Of a DNA stretch of 64,000 nt, positions 6,797-14,957 are shown one piece after another. A program made the translations under genes and the position numbers. The stretch is from Synechococcus sp. UW69 (GTDB lineage: Bacteria > Cyanobacteriota > Cyanobacteriia > PCC-6307 > Cyanobiaceae): the NCBI RefSeq assembly GCF_900474185.1, contig NZ_UCNW01000002.1, positions 1 to 64,000 on the forward strand, given 5' to 3'. Every line of letters starts with the position of its first letter. Within the stretch, counting starts at the first letter, position 1. The notes below the pieces were generated by a model that made no database searches, was not told the origin of the DNA, and was given only the letters and a program-made list of their open reading frames with translations.

Positions 6797-7210
6797 ATGA
6801 GGGTTCTGCAATCCGTTCTGGCGTTGCTGTTGGTGCTGGGTTGCGCAACAGCTTCACCGGTGTTTGCTGCCATGAGCGAGGAGTCGGCGAGTAGTGATTT
6901 GATTGCGACGCTCGAACAAGCGCGGGATGTGCGGGAGCAGGCGGATCTAAAAATCCGGGAAAATCTCAAATTGATGGCGTCCAGTTGCCTCTATATGAGT
7001 GATTCGTTGAAGGAGTTGATGGCTTTGGAGAATCAGTTTGAAGACCGCCAGATCGCAGATTTCACTGTGGGCATGGCCGATGCGGTCGAGTTGGAATTGC
7101 TCGATGAGGAATCCCGGAAGATCAAAGCGCTGTACCGGCGATCCCACTGTGACGACCCGATCATCCTGCGGGAACAGTTGCGGCAGGCGGATCAAAAGCG
7201 GAAGGCCTGA
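6797..7210 (+). CDS. Hypothetical secreted helical protein (137 aa)
   Basis: A signal peptide at residues 1-25 ends in SPVFAA. The mature part is charged and helical with two cysteines (near 64 and 118) that may pair outside the cytoplasm. The ATG at 6797 was chosen because it starts the signal peptide; the frame is open further upstream but that part is not coding-like. Two strong hairpins follow the gene. Function unknown. Confidence 0.75.
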   Translation: MRVLQSVLALLLVLGCATASPVFAAMSEESASSDLIATLEQARDVREQADLKIRENLKLMASSCLYMSDSLKELMALENQFEDRQIADFTVGMADAVELELLDEESRKIKALYRRSHCDDPIILREQLRQADQKRKA

Positions 7211-7231
7211 CTCAAGCAAGCTTCGCAACAG

Positions 7232-7271
7232 CAGACCCCCGACCCCTTTGACGGAGGGGGCCGAGGGTCTG
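7232..7271 (+). terminator. Strong hairpin after the secreted-protein gene
   Basis: CAGACCC and CCCC on the left pair with GGGG and GGGTCTG on the right around a short loop. There is no T run, so it may terminate weakly or protect the mRNA 3' end. Confidence 0.45.
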
Positions 7272-7301
7272 GTTCTGAACGGTGTCGTTCAGGTTTGAAG
7301 T

Positions 7302-7330
7302 GGCCGTCCCGTTCCGATGAACGGGCGGCC
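7302..7330. repeat. Inverted repeat hairpin
   Basis: GGCCG-CCCGTT pairs with AACGGG-GGCC across a six-base loop. It stands 30 bases after the previous hairpin and has no T run on either side. Role unknown. Confidence 0.5.
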
Positions 7331-7758
7331 TAGATCGCTCGCTTGTGCATGACGCACTCCATCAGGTTTTCGGCTGAAGGAAGGTCGAAGCGTCTGGCTC
7401 GTGGCGCCTGGGGCCATGTTCCAAGGGGTCGGGTGAAGGGTGCTCCTTAGGGCACCTGACACGGTGCAGATGGAGTGCCGATCGGCCTGGCCTTTCGCAC
7501 AAGGCCTGCCGAAGGGCGCACCCGACAAGAGGTGTGAAAACTGTTGGAGCAGGGGCCTGAAAGTCAGTTTGCTTCTGACGTCTGCTCGGTTGGACCGTCG
7601 TCACGCATGGACGCCTCCGATCTCGATGGACACATTCTTGGGGGTGGGTCGAGTCCCGGCAATCAGCACGAACACGCATTGCCTTTCAGGGCTGAATCGG
7701 CCGAAAGTGGGAATGCCGTGGCTGTGATCTGATTAGCCTGAACCGCCGACCGCGGTTG

Positions 7759-7923
7759 ATGACCATTCCCTTCGGCACGCCTGAGCCTTCGGAGGGTCTG
7801 CTGAACAAGTCGGTCTCATCCACACGACTGCGTGCCTGGTTGAACACACGTCTTCGCCAGCTCGCCATGGGGCAACGGATCCAGGATGCGCGGGCGTTGC
7901 GTAGCGAATTCCTCGTGGAGTGA
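7759..7923 (+). CDS. Hypothetical basic small protein (54 aa)
   Basis: The frame starts MTIPFGTPEPSEGLL and ends FLVE, with an arginine-rich helix in the middle. It is soluble with no cysteines. A short inverted repeat (AACCGC/GCGGTT, 7741-7757) sits directly before the start codon. Convergent with the acetyltransferase gene. No family recognised. Confidence 0.55.
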   Translation: MTIPFGTPEPSEGLLNKSVSSTRLRAWLNTRLRQLAMGQRIQDARALRSEFLVE

Positions 7924-7952
7924 TCAGTGCCGCTCAGGTCTGTTCAGGGAGA

Positions 7953-8831
7953 TCAACCCAGCTCGAGGCAGGCCAGGCCATAAACGTTGCGATCGTGACC
8001 TTTCGGCATCACGCCTTTGTACATGCGCACCGTTGATCCCATGGGCTTGAAACCCTTCGCCGTTGTAAGGGTTTTGGCGGAGTGGTTGTGTCCGGGGGTG
8101 TCGATCAGAACGACTCCCTTATGGCGGTCCATGGCGTTGTTCAGTAACAGCGATGCCATCCCAGCGTCTTCTGCAAGCCATGGCCCCACCCGCCAACCGT
8201 CGCCAATCGGGAGGAGGCAGGGTCGAATGCGCACATAGCCATGGCATTCACCCTTGCTATCCATGGCCACGAACACCTCCCCAGCCTTGTGGCGAAGCCA
8301 CAGTTCAAGGAAATGGGGGCGTGGGCTGATTTCGTGTCGTTCGTCGTAACGCTGGACGGCCTCGAGTGAGATGTCGCGCAATGACACGACGTTGATGTCG
8401 CTGCGATGGAGAAGGGTTGTGTTCGGGTTGTTCGATTGATCGCTCAGGCACAACATCTGCCGGCGAGTGGTGACGCAGTCCTTCTGAAAACCGGCTTTTT
8501 CATAGAAGCCAACCATCTGCACCGCTGCTTCCAGACCGATGCACTCCACGCTGTTCAGGGTCTGCAGGGCATGTCGCCAGAGGCGATGGCCAATGCCCTG
8601 GCCGCGATGGTCCTGCTTCACAACAAACAGGCCGATGAAGGCGTAGCCGGGGTTGTAGGTCACCGCGGCGATGCATCCCAACGGCTGGTTGTTTTGCCAA
8701 GCCAACCAGATCCCCTGGCCATCGGTGTTGGCATAGATCTCGATATCGCCCACACCAGGAGCGAAACCCTGCTCACGGGCCAGACCTGTCACAAAGTCAA
8801 GGTCGGATGACGTGAATGGTTTGATCTCCAA
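7953..8831 (-). CDS. GNAT-family N-acetyltransferase with second acetyltransferase-like domain
   Basis: The 292-residue protein has an N-terminal GNAT domain with the acetyl-CoA pyrophosphate loop HRGQGIGHRLW near residues 75-85 and VGFYEKAGF near 107. A C-terminal domain of Acetyltransf_18 type follows (about 145-290). It should transfer an acetyl group from acetyl-CoA to an amine in the cytoplasm; the substrate is not predictable. The start is TTG. A decayed relative of its C-terminal half lies at 57795-58235. A small unrelated gene lies upstream. Confidence 0.85.
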   Translation of the reverse strand: MEIKPFTSSDLDFVTGLAREQGFAPGVGDIEIYANTDGQGIWLAWQNNQPLGCIAAVTYNPGYAFIGLFVVKQDHRGQGIGHRLWRHALQTLNSVECIGLEAAVQMVGFYEKAGFQKDCVTTRRQMLCLSDQSNNPNTTLLHRSDINVVSLRDISLEAVQRYDERHEISPRPHFLELWLRHKAGEVFVAMDSKGECHGYVRIRPCLLPIGDGWRVGPWLAEDAGMASLLLNNAMDRHKGVVLIDTPGHNHSAKTLTTAKGFKPMGSTVRMYKGVMPKGHDRNVYGLACLELG

Positions 8832-8889
8832 AATCGACAGTCAGGCGAGGGGGCAGCAACCTGAGTGTTCGAACAATTTTCAGGCGCCG

Positions 8890-9063
8890 TCAGGCGGCCC
8901 GGAGAATTGAATCCACACTGGTTGGATAACGGCGCACGTACGCATTGGTTTCCATGGCGACGATGCGCGCCTCTTGGCGATCAGCTGCCTGGAGTTGCAG
9001 CGTGTGTTGGCTACCGTCGTCTGTTTTGTAGCGAACGAGAAAACGTTGAGGATTGGCTGTCAT
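8890..9063 (-). CDS. Hypothetical small protein, paralogue of 62426-62611
   Basis: This 57-residue protein has a strand-rich start (RFLVRYKTDDGS) and a helix reading EARIVAMETNAYV, ending DSILRAA. The protein at 62426-62611 shares the order YxVRxKT, EAR-xAME-NAY and DSILR. The pair defines a small conserved soluble family whose function I do not recognise. ATG start; located upstream of the acetyltransferase gene. Confidence 0.7.
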   Translation of the reverse strand: MTANPQRFLVRYKTDDGSQHTLQLQAADRQEARIVAMETNAYVRRYPTSVDSILRAA

Positions 9064-9122
9064 CGGTCTGAGACCTTCCGTCCGATCCGCAGTGTTGCTG
9101 GCCGTAGCGCACAGGCAAGAGC

Positions 9123-9275
9123 GTGAAATGGTCTGTGGTTTCCCTCAACGATGAGATGTCCCATCGGTTGGGCGTGAGCCAGGTCGAGCTTCATGGCTTT
9201 GCCGTGAATGCACCCGTCTTACTGCCTCTGCAACCGGATCTCCATCCCCCTGTTATGGGATACGTCGACCTGTAG
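9123..9275 (+). CDS. Possible small protein (50 aa, GTG start)
   Basis: A GTG-started frame has plausible composition (MKWSVVSLNDEMSHRLGVSQ at the start) but only a weak Shine-Dalgarno. A strong plus-strand terminator follows at 9423-9453, and no other plus-strand gene explains it. Uncertain. Confidence 0.35.
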   Translation: MKWSVVSLNDEMSHRLGVSQVELHGFAVNAPVLLPLQPDLHPPVMGYVDL

Positions 9276-9422
9276 GTCGCCGATCCTGTCGTGATGGGCT
9301 CTTGGCCGTCTGTTTCGGCTAGGGGAAGGGGAGATCCGAACCGTTGCGGGCGGTTCTCCTCTCCCTGTGTTGCAGCCTCCTGAGCGACGCTTGACCCGGA
9401 CAGATGTTCATGAGGGGACCAA

Positions 9423-9453
9423 CCCCTGAGGCTCGACCCTCAGGGGTTTTTTT
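9423..9453 (+). terminator. Intrinsic terminator, plus strand
   Basis: CCCCTGAGG pairs with CCTCAGGGG around a short loop, followed by seven T residues. It could end a transcript covering 9123-9275. Confidence 0.8.
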
Positions 9454-9529
9454 ATGGCTGTTCAGAGTGAACAGTTGCTCCCTAGGGTGATTCCCATGAC
9501 TCACGAGCCCCTGCGGGCTTTTGCTGACC

Positions 9530-9922
9530 ATGACTGCTTCGAAGCTGTTCGACTTTCTCGGCCGGGTGCTGATGGCGGCCGTGTTTGTGAATGCATTGCC
9601 GGGGAAGTTCAGCAACTTCGCTGAAACGGCAGGCTTCATTGCCTCCAAGGGCATTCCTGAGCCGCTGGCATCGGTTCTGCTGGTGGCGGCAATTGTGGTG
9701 TTGATCGCCGGATCGATCCTGCTGGTGTTCGGCAGCAATACGGTGCTGGGGGCTTCCCTGCTGCTGCTGTTCCTGGTGCCCACCACGCTGCTCTTTCATA
9801 CCTTCCCGGTAGACAGTGGTTTCGCGATGAACCTGGCCTTGATCGGAGCGTTGATCCTGGCCATCACCCGTGCCTGGGGCAGTGGAGTGCCCAGCTTCAC
9901 GAACATCCGCTCCAAGGGTTGA
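9530..9922 (+). CDS. DoxX-family membrane protein
   Basis: The 130-residue protein has four predicted membrane helices and the N-terminal pattern LFDFLGRVLMAAVFVNALPGK, typical of the DoxX family of small inner-membrane proteins linked to redox or quinone functions. The ATG at 9530 was preferred to a TTG three codons earlier. Convergent with the gamma-glutamyltransferase gene. Specific role unknown. Confidence 0.8.
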   Translation: MTASKLFDFLGRVLMAAVFVNALPGKFSNFAETAGFIASKGIPEPLASVLLVAAIVVLIAGSILLVFGSNTVLGASLLLLFLVPTTLLFHTFPVDSGFAMNLALIGALILAITRAWGSGVPSFTNIRSKG

Positions 9923-9938
9923 TCGCCCGCTGGCTGGG

Positions 9939-11681
9939 TCATGGCAGGGCCAGGGCCGTTCCCTCACGGCGCGGGTCTGCCACCCCTTGCCAAACCCCAT
10001 CGATTCTCTGCACCAGGGCTGTGCCGCTGCCAATGGGCTGACGCCGCACTGGCCCTTTTGTTGTCAGCTGCTCTAGCGGTAACGGCCAGGCGAGCGGAGG
10101 ATCGTCTTCCAGCACCAGCGTCTCGCCCCGCCTGACGAGATGGGGCAGGGCCACCGCTCGCGTTGGCGGCTCGTTCCAGACCATTGATGCCAACAACACC
10201 CGGCTGAGTAGATGCGGAATGCTCCGACCGCCAGGGCTGCCGAGGGCCAGCACCGGTTGACCATGACGGAACACCAGGGTGGGCGCCATCGACGACATCG
10301 GCCGCCGTCCTGGCAGGCGACGGTTCGCCACCGGTTTGCCGCCAAGGCTGGGTCTGAAGGCGAAGTCGGTGAGCTGATTGTTCATCACCATGCCGGCCAC
10401 CAGGTGCCGACTTCCGAAGATTGTCTCCACTGAGGAGGTGTAGGAGGCAATATTGCCTCCGGCATCCACGATCGTGATCTGGGTGGTCCCCTGCTCCTGC
10501 CCCTGACCAGGCCGACCGAAGGGGTAGCGATCCGACCCCGGTGGCAGCCCTGGAGTGGGTTGCGTTGCCTCGGCGATCTGCATGGCCTGGGCTCGCTTTG
10601 CGATGTACCCCGGATCGAGCAAGCCAACGGTGGGAACCGCTCCATCGCGCGGGTCACGCACCCAATAAAGGCGGTCGGCATCGGCCCAGGCTTGGGCTCG
10701 GCCCAGCTGCCTCCAGATTTCAGGCTCAGCTGCGCTGGACCCTGGAAGATCGCTGCTCTGGCTGAGCAGGGCGAGGGTCTGCAGCAGCGCCAACCCACCA
10801 CTGCTGGGGGGCGGCATCGTGCAGATCTGATGTTGAAGCTGTTGGCGGCAGAGGGGGGCGCGATCCAGCACGGCATAGCCGCTCAGATCGGCTGGACTCC
10901 AGCCACGGAAGTCTGGTTCGCTGGCCTGCAGGGCATTGATCCCGTCGAGGATCTGCTGCGCCAATGGCCCTTGATAGAAGGCCGGCCCACCGTCACGGGC
11001 CAGCAGCCTCAGGGTCTGGGATAGGGCGCTGTTGCGGAACGGCTGATCCGCCGGCGGGGGCTGGCCACCGGGCAGGTACAGCGCCTGAAAACCGGGGCTG
11101 TGGGCCACACCGAAACGCTGGGCAAGACGAATGGAGCGCCGCAGCCGGGGGCTCGGTTGAAAGCCAACGCTGGCCAGGCGGATCGCTGGTTGGAAGGTGT
11201 GGGCCCAGGCCAGACGACCGTGGTTTTGGTGCGCCTCCCAAAGCAGGGCAACGGTGCCAGGAATGCCGATGGCGTTGGCTTTGGCGGTGGCCTCTCGCCA
11301 GGGGAGGGGGCTACCCGAGGGGTTGAGCAGGTCGTCGGGCTGGCTGCGCTCGGGGGCCACTTCACGGCCATCCAACACCTCCAACCTGCGTTGCTTTGCA
11401 TCCCAGTGGAGGAGGAATCCGCCGCCTGCGAGGCCGGAGCTCTGGGGTTCCACCACGGCCAGCACCGCTTGCGCGGTGACCAGGGCATCGACGGCGGTGC
11501 CGCCCTCCCTGAGACTTCTCAGCGCAGCTTCACTGGCCAGGGGATTGGCGGTGACCACCACGGCTGATCCGCTGGCGCTGGAGATGCCCTTGCTGCCGGG
11601 GTCGGCCGATTCCGGATCATCGCGGCTGATCGGTGCCGCTGTTATTGGGGGGCAGATCAAGAGAGTCAGAGCCAGCAGCAA
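9939..11681 (-). CDS. ggt: Gamma-glutamyltransferase
   Basis: The 580-residue enzyme cleaves or transfers the gamma-glutamyl group of glutathione and related compounds in the periplasm. Visible signatures include NPLASEAALRSLREGGTAVD, GLAGGGFLLHW, and TTQITIVDAGGNIASYTSS, where the first threonine of TTQ is the expected autocatalytic cleavage site and nucleophile. A hydrophobic N-terminus fits a signal peptide. The start codon appears to be TTG at 11681; a slightly different start is possible. Length is normal for the family. It stands alone, convergent with DoxX. Confidence 0.9.
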   Translation of the reverse strand: MLLALTLLICPPITAAPISRDDPESADPGSKGISSASGSAVVVTANPLASEAALRSLREGGTAVDALVTAQAVLAVVEPQSSGLAGGGFLLHWDAKQRRLEVLDGREVAPERSQPDDLLNPSGSPLPWREATAKANAIGIPGTVALLWEAHQNHGRLAWAHTFQPAIRLASVGFQPSPRLRRSIRLAQRFGVAHSPGFQALYLPGGQPPPADQPFRNSALSQTLRLLARDGGPAFYQGPLAQQILDGINALQASEPDFRGWSPADLSGYAVLDRAPLCRQQLQHQICTMPPPSSGGLALLQTLALLSQSSDLPGSSAAEPEIWRQLGRAQAWADADRLYWVRDPRDGAVPTVGLLDPGYIAKRAQAMQIAEATQPTPGLPPGSDRYPFGRPGQGQEQGTTQITIVDAGGNIASYTSSVETIFGSRHLVAGMVMNNQLTDFAFRPSLGGKPVANRRLPGRRPMSSMAPTLVFRHGQPVLALGSPGGRSIPHLLSRVLLASMVWNEPPTRAVALPHLVRRGETLVLEDDPPLAWPLPLEQLTTKGPVRRQPIGSGTALVQRIDGVWQGVADPRREGTALALP

Positions 11682-12047
11682 GGCTCTGATCAGCAGGAGC
11701 CCGCTCCTGCTTGTGGCAATGAAAACATCACTGCAAAGGCTTTTGGAGGAAAAAGTGATCAGATTCCCTCACTCACCCCTCTCGGATTTCAATCCAAGGG
11801 CTAAACCTGTATAGGAAGAGATGTATCCGCAGGCCCACCTACGGGATACATCGCAGTCCTGATAGACAACTTACCGAAAAAAAGGTTCCCAAAGAGCCCA
11901 CTCCTCAGGAACAACTCGTGCATGCGGGCAGAACTTAATGCTACTCAATCTCCCTTAACAATAAGTAAATTTGCTCAGCATGAGCGGGCTGGGTCTTTGC
12001 GTGGCGTTGCTGATTGCTGCTTCCTCTGGCAGCTCGTTTCAGCTGGG
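11682..12047. other. Intergenic stretch, no gene seen
   Basis: About 365 bases between the gamma-glutamyltransferase start and the minus-strand terminator at 12048. An inverted repeat (ATGTATCC/GGGATACAT) lies near 11820-11850. I see no coding frame. Confidence 0.5.
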
Positions 12048-12077
12048 CAAAAAGAAGCCCCCGTCTAGACGGGGGCT
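12048..12077 (-). terminator. Intrinsic terminator of the small membrane-protein gene
   Basis: A perfect 11-bp-arm palindrome (AGCCCCCGTC and its complement) is followed on the minus strand by a T-rich tract. It lies just after the stop at 12110. Confidence 0.85.
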
Positions 12078-12109
12078 GCATTCCTATGGCGTTGTCGCGC
12101 TGGGATTGA

Positions 12110-12292
12110 TCAAAGACCGAGGAATTTTGCAGGAATGCCATCCAAGCTGCTGTTTCCCATCATTTGGAAGATGACGTTGATCAGCATCCCTCCAATGTGG
12201 ATGGCTCCTACCAGTGCCAAGCCTCTCCAGAGCTTCTCAAATGCTGCTGGGGGCTGATTGTTAACCCACGTGCCGGATCCGTTGGTCATCAA
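12110..12292 (-). CDS. Small membrane protein (60 aa), possibly Hli-like
   Basis: A short polar start (TNGSGTWVNNQPP) precedes one membrane helix with FEKLWRGLALVGA. That arrangement resembles a degenerate high-light-inducible helix, but the chlorophyll-binding ExxNGRxAM motif is not present, so the Hli link is tentative. Two adjacent ATG codons could start it. A strong terminator follows. Probably a thylakoid or plasma-membrane protein. Confidence 0.6.
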   Translation of the reverse strand: MMTNGSGTWVNNQPPAAFEKLWRGLALVGAIHIGGMLINVIFQMMGNSSLDGIPAKFLGL

Positions 12293-12359
12293 TTCATTGT
12301 GACTTTTGCAACCTTGGCGGAAGCTGTTGTTTTGGTCCAGTATTTGTCATTGACATTCA

Positions 12360-12629
12360 TCAGCGCACGGGGGGAGAGCAGCGCCGCCAGCCTGTCTTGA
12401 GCATCGTGTTCCACGCTTCGATGGCGTTGTGGCGGAGCATCCGCCGGCGGGTCTGTGGCATCGGTGGCCGAGGCGGAACCCAGTAGTAGGTGTGCACCGC
12501 AACCCACTGGGAATGGACGGTGGCTGAGTCTGGTTTGAACTGCACCACCTTTTGCTGCTCAGGGCTCACCAGCCAGCCTTTACCGCCTGGCTTTTCCGTT
12601 GGTTCGTGGGTGGCGCGGTATCGAGGCAA
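12360..12629 (-). CDS. DUF1651-like small protein (89 aa)
   Basis: The region GWLVSPEQQKVVQFKPD, then a WVAVHTYYW stretch and a helix ending NTMLKTGW match the DUF1651 layout. The paralogue at 27712-27981 has the same length and order. The start is uncertain: a TTG at 12629 was chosen since the longer open frame upstream is not protein-like. Soluble; function unknown. Confidence 0.6.
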   Translation of the reverse strand: MPRYRATHEPTEKPGGKGWLVSPEQQKVVQFKPDSATVHSQWVAVHTYYWVPPRPPMPQTRRRMLRHNAIEAWNTMLKTGWRRCSPPVR

Positions 12630-13104
12630 GGGGGTGGGGCGACTGCAACAGGAGACAGCTCTGCGAAGCGCGTGCTGCCGGGGCGGTGCCCCGCCGTGAT
12701 GATGGCGAGCCTGATCATGACTGGTGGGCCAAATCGAGCGCGAACCGTTGGGATTGCCAGGGAATGAACAGAGTGTCCTGGATGGCGATGGCAATCTCAG
12801 TTGAGAAACATCGATTCACACCTTTTTGATGCTACAAAAAAGAAGCTCGTCTCAGTCAAAAAGACGCATCAGAGAAGCTTCCGGAGGCCTAGATTGCGAC
12901 CAATGTCCCACTAAGGCAAGAGATTTTTGCGCTGTCCTGTACTTAGAGGACAGGCTATGAAGATCTTTTTGGTTCTCAACGAAAAAACATAAAGTTTTGC
13001 TATCGACCTATAAGCAAGTGTGAGAAACTTGAATTATTGGCTTGATAAATTAATGCTACTTCATGCCCTTGTCGCTTACATTCAAGTAAATCCGTTTGGC
13101 AATA
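12630..13104. other. Intergenic stretch, no gene seen
   Basis: About 475 bases between the DUF1651-like gene and the next plus-strand gene. No convincing frame. Composition shifts to AT-rich after about 12800, which continues through the following small genes. Confidence 0.45.
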
Positions 13105-13392
13105 ATGGAAGGCCGTCAGGTTGAAGATTTTTCCCAAAAAATAGCCTCGGACTTCGCGCAAGCCTGCAGGAATGATGAGAAAAGTGAGGATTGTTTTGGA
13201 ACTGCGTACAGCTACGGTCGAGATAACGAGACTCGCTTGACGCATGAAATCATTCGCCTCCAGCGAGAAAGTGGTTTGTCGAGAAGAGAAATTATTGAGT
13301 CGATCAGGGATCTTGCAAGTCGTATGAATGCACTTTCTTATGTTTTTCTAGTTGCGGCTGACGTTGCCGAAAAAGCCCTCGACGATGATTGA
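13105..13392 (+). CDS. Hypothetical small helical protein (95 aa)
   Basis: A soluble, charged, helical protein starting MEGRQVEDFSQK. The ATG at 13105 was preferred to a TTG three codons earlier. Its stop overlaps the start of the next gene by eight bases, so the two are probably co-translated. AT-rich compared with flanking genes. No family recognised. Confidence 0.65.
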   Translation: MEGRQVEDFSQKIASDFAQACRNDEKSEDCFGTAYSYGRDNETRLTHEIIRLQRESGLSRREIIESIRDLASRMNALSYVFLVAADVAEKALDDD

Positions 13393-13639
13393 TCCTGGCG
13401 GTTTGCATGATCCACGCCAGCCAAGTGACGACCCTCCGGGCTATGCCCCGCGAGGAGACTTTTTGATGGGCCTAGCGGAAGAAGCGATCAAGGAGACCAG
13501 GAGGCGAAAAGTTGAGAAGGAAATTGCCGTACTTTCATCGGCACTGAAGGACTGCAAAGATAAAATCTCGAGTCGACGCTATGAGCAACTAATGAATCGT
13601 CTTGCCGAGCTGAAGAGCGAGCTCAACAGCAATCCTTAA
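13385..13639 (+). CDS. Hypothetical small coiled-coil protein (84 aa)
   Basis: A proline-rich start is followed by a long charged helix (about 30-80, with ETRRRKVEKEIAVL) likely to form a coiled coil. Overlaps the previous gene by eight bases, indicating translational coupling. Function unknown. Confidence 0.65.
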   Translation: MIDPGGLHDPRQPSDDPPGYAPRGDFLMGLAEEAIKETRRRKVEKEIAVLSSALKDCKDKISSRRYEQLMNRLAELKSELNSNP

Positions 13640-13841
13640 ATCCAAAATACAGCACAATTTGATCTCTGAACAATTTCTTGGATGCTTGCTTGATCAGGCC
13701 TGCGACGATATCTCTGGCTTGGCGCTGATGGCGCCTGTTCTTTTAGCAGTGCTCAACTAGGGGAGATTCGGCGAAGACTTATAAAAACAAAACCTCTCTG
13801 ATCCATTTAGGAGCAAGAATTATGAAAATATATGCAGTTTT

Positions 13842-14162
13842 TCAGAACATCGACATGGCTTTGATTTTGCTTAACTTCAGTTGATTGAGGCCATCTAGAT
13901 CATTGTATTTGATCAAATCTTGCTTGATCATGTCGGCCAATGTGAAAAGAATATTGCTGAAATCAAATTCCATTCGACCCTCGTATTGGTAGCGCTCGGT
14001 GCTTAAAAAGTCGTGCAGGCTCCAGATGGATTCAGGTGTGTCGAGTTTCGCGCTTTGATCCTTGAGCGTTTCAATCAAGATCACCACGGACCGTTGTTTG
14101 CCCAGGGCGAAGGCATGCCGCGCTACCGCTTCTTCTTCAGAGGTCCAATCGGTCGCAGACAT
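13842..14162 (-). CDS. frp: Fluorescence recovery protein
   Basis: FRP binds active orange carotenoid protein and speeds its return to the resting state, ending phycobilisome quenching. The 106-residue length fits. The conserved core ESIWSLHDFLSTER supplies W47, H50, D51 and R57, matching the tryptophan, histidine, aspartate and arginine known to matter in Synechocystis FRP. It lies 60 bases after crtW in the ocp-crtW-frp order typical of marine Synechococcus. Soluble, probably a helical dimer attached to the thylakoid side. Confidence 0.88.
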   Translation of the reverse strand: MSATDWTSEEEAVARHAFALGKQRSVVILIETLKDQSAKLDTPESIWSLHDFLSTERYQYEGRMEFDFSNILFTLADMIKQDLIKYNDLDGLNQLKLSKIKAMSMF

Positions 14163-14222
14163 GTGGTGGGTGAGGTGGGATGGCGTCGAGCGTCTGGATC
14201 GGGCCAGACTTCAGTGAACAAA

Positions 14223-14957
14223 TCAACCCGTCCTCAGTTCCGGCAAAAGGAACCACGGGGCTTTCGGGTTGCTGTGGTGCTCGCGATGATAACCAAAATG
14301 GTAACAAGCGAGAAGTGATACAAAAGGATGAAGATTCAAGCTTTTAATTGAAACTTCATGGCTCTTCTGTCGGTGTTCTTTGCGATGGGGCAAGTAGGTG
14401 CCAACAAAGAAAAGCTGTCCGGTGCTGATGAGCAAGGGAAGCAGATATGTGACGGAAACTGTGATGAATGGAGGGTTGTGATTGGCTTGGGTTGCCAGCA
14501 CAAGAACCATTAAAACGAGGATCAGTCGGCTGAGTTGTGCCGGATTGAGGTAATTCCGCAAAAAGCGCGTCAGCCAGGCCACAACGGATCGGTTGTTGGC
14601 TGGGCAGAAGTCTGGGTCGGCGTCTGATTCCGGCATCAGGTGATGCCGGCGGTGATTTGATCTGCAGACGTCGTAATTCAGACCCGCGTACAACCACAAA
14701 CAAACCCGGCCAATCCTCTGATTGATCAGGCCATGCCCCGGTGCCAGGCTGTTGTGCATGGCGTCGTGGGCAAGGATGAACAGGCCGGTGTGCAGGAAGC
14801 TCCGGCACAGAATCCAGCTGATGATCAGCAGTGGATGCAGCTGACTCAGCTCGATGCGCAGGCCAATGATCAGCGTGACCAGCCAGGAGACTGCAATCAG
14901 AGCTCCCAGTTGCAGGCCTCGCTGAACAGAGGGCTTCAGGCCGTCATTTGGCACCAA
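14223..14957 (-). CDS. crtW: Beta-carotene ketolase CrtW
   Basis: This 244-residue membrane di-iron enzyme adds 4-keto groups to beta-carotene, giving echinenone or canthaxanthin, the pigments bound by OCP. Three histidine clusters are visible: HDAMHNS, HRRHH and HREHHSN. The start is a TTG or GTG that overlaps the ocp stop by 11-14 bases, so the two are co-transcribed and probably coupled in translation. Placement between ocp and frp fits supply of the OCP pigment. Confidence 0.93.
   Translation of the reverse strand: MVPNDGLKPSVQRGLQLGALIAVSWLVTLIIGLRIELSQLHPLLIISWILCRSFLHTGLFILAHDAMHNSLAPGHGLINQRIGRVCLWLYAGLNYDVCRSNHRRHHLMPESDADPDFCPANNRSVVAWLTRFLRNYLNPAQLSRLILVLMVLVLATQANHNPPFITVSVTYLLPLLISTGQLFFVGTYLPHRKEHRQKSHEVSIKSLNLHPFVSLLACYHFGYHREHHSNPKAPWFLLPELRTG

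Larger units (their letters stand above)
7211..7758. other. Long non-coding stretch with several hairpins
   Basis: About 550 GC-rich bases without a convincing gene on either strand. Three hairpins are visible: 7232-7271, 7302-7330 and a GGTGC/GCACC stem near 7438-7456. None has a clear T run. The stretch may hold a structured RNA or long untranslated leader; it does not match RNase P, tmRNA or SRP RNA signatures that I could check by eye. Confidence 0.4.

Noticed and set aside
10385-10876. 163-codon frame within the gamma-glutamyltransferase gene
   Set aside because: Same-strand shadow of a gene with clear family motifs.
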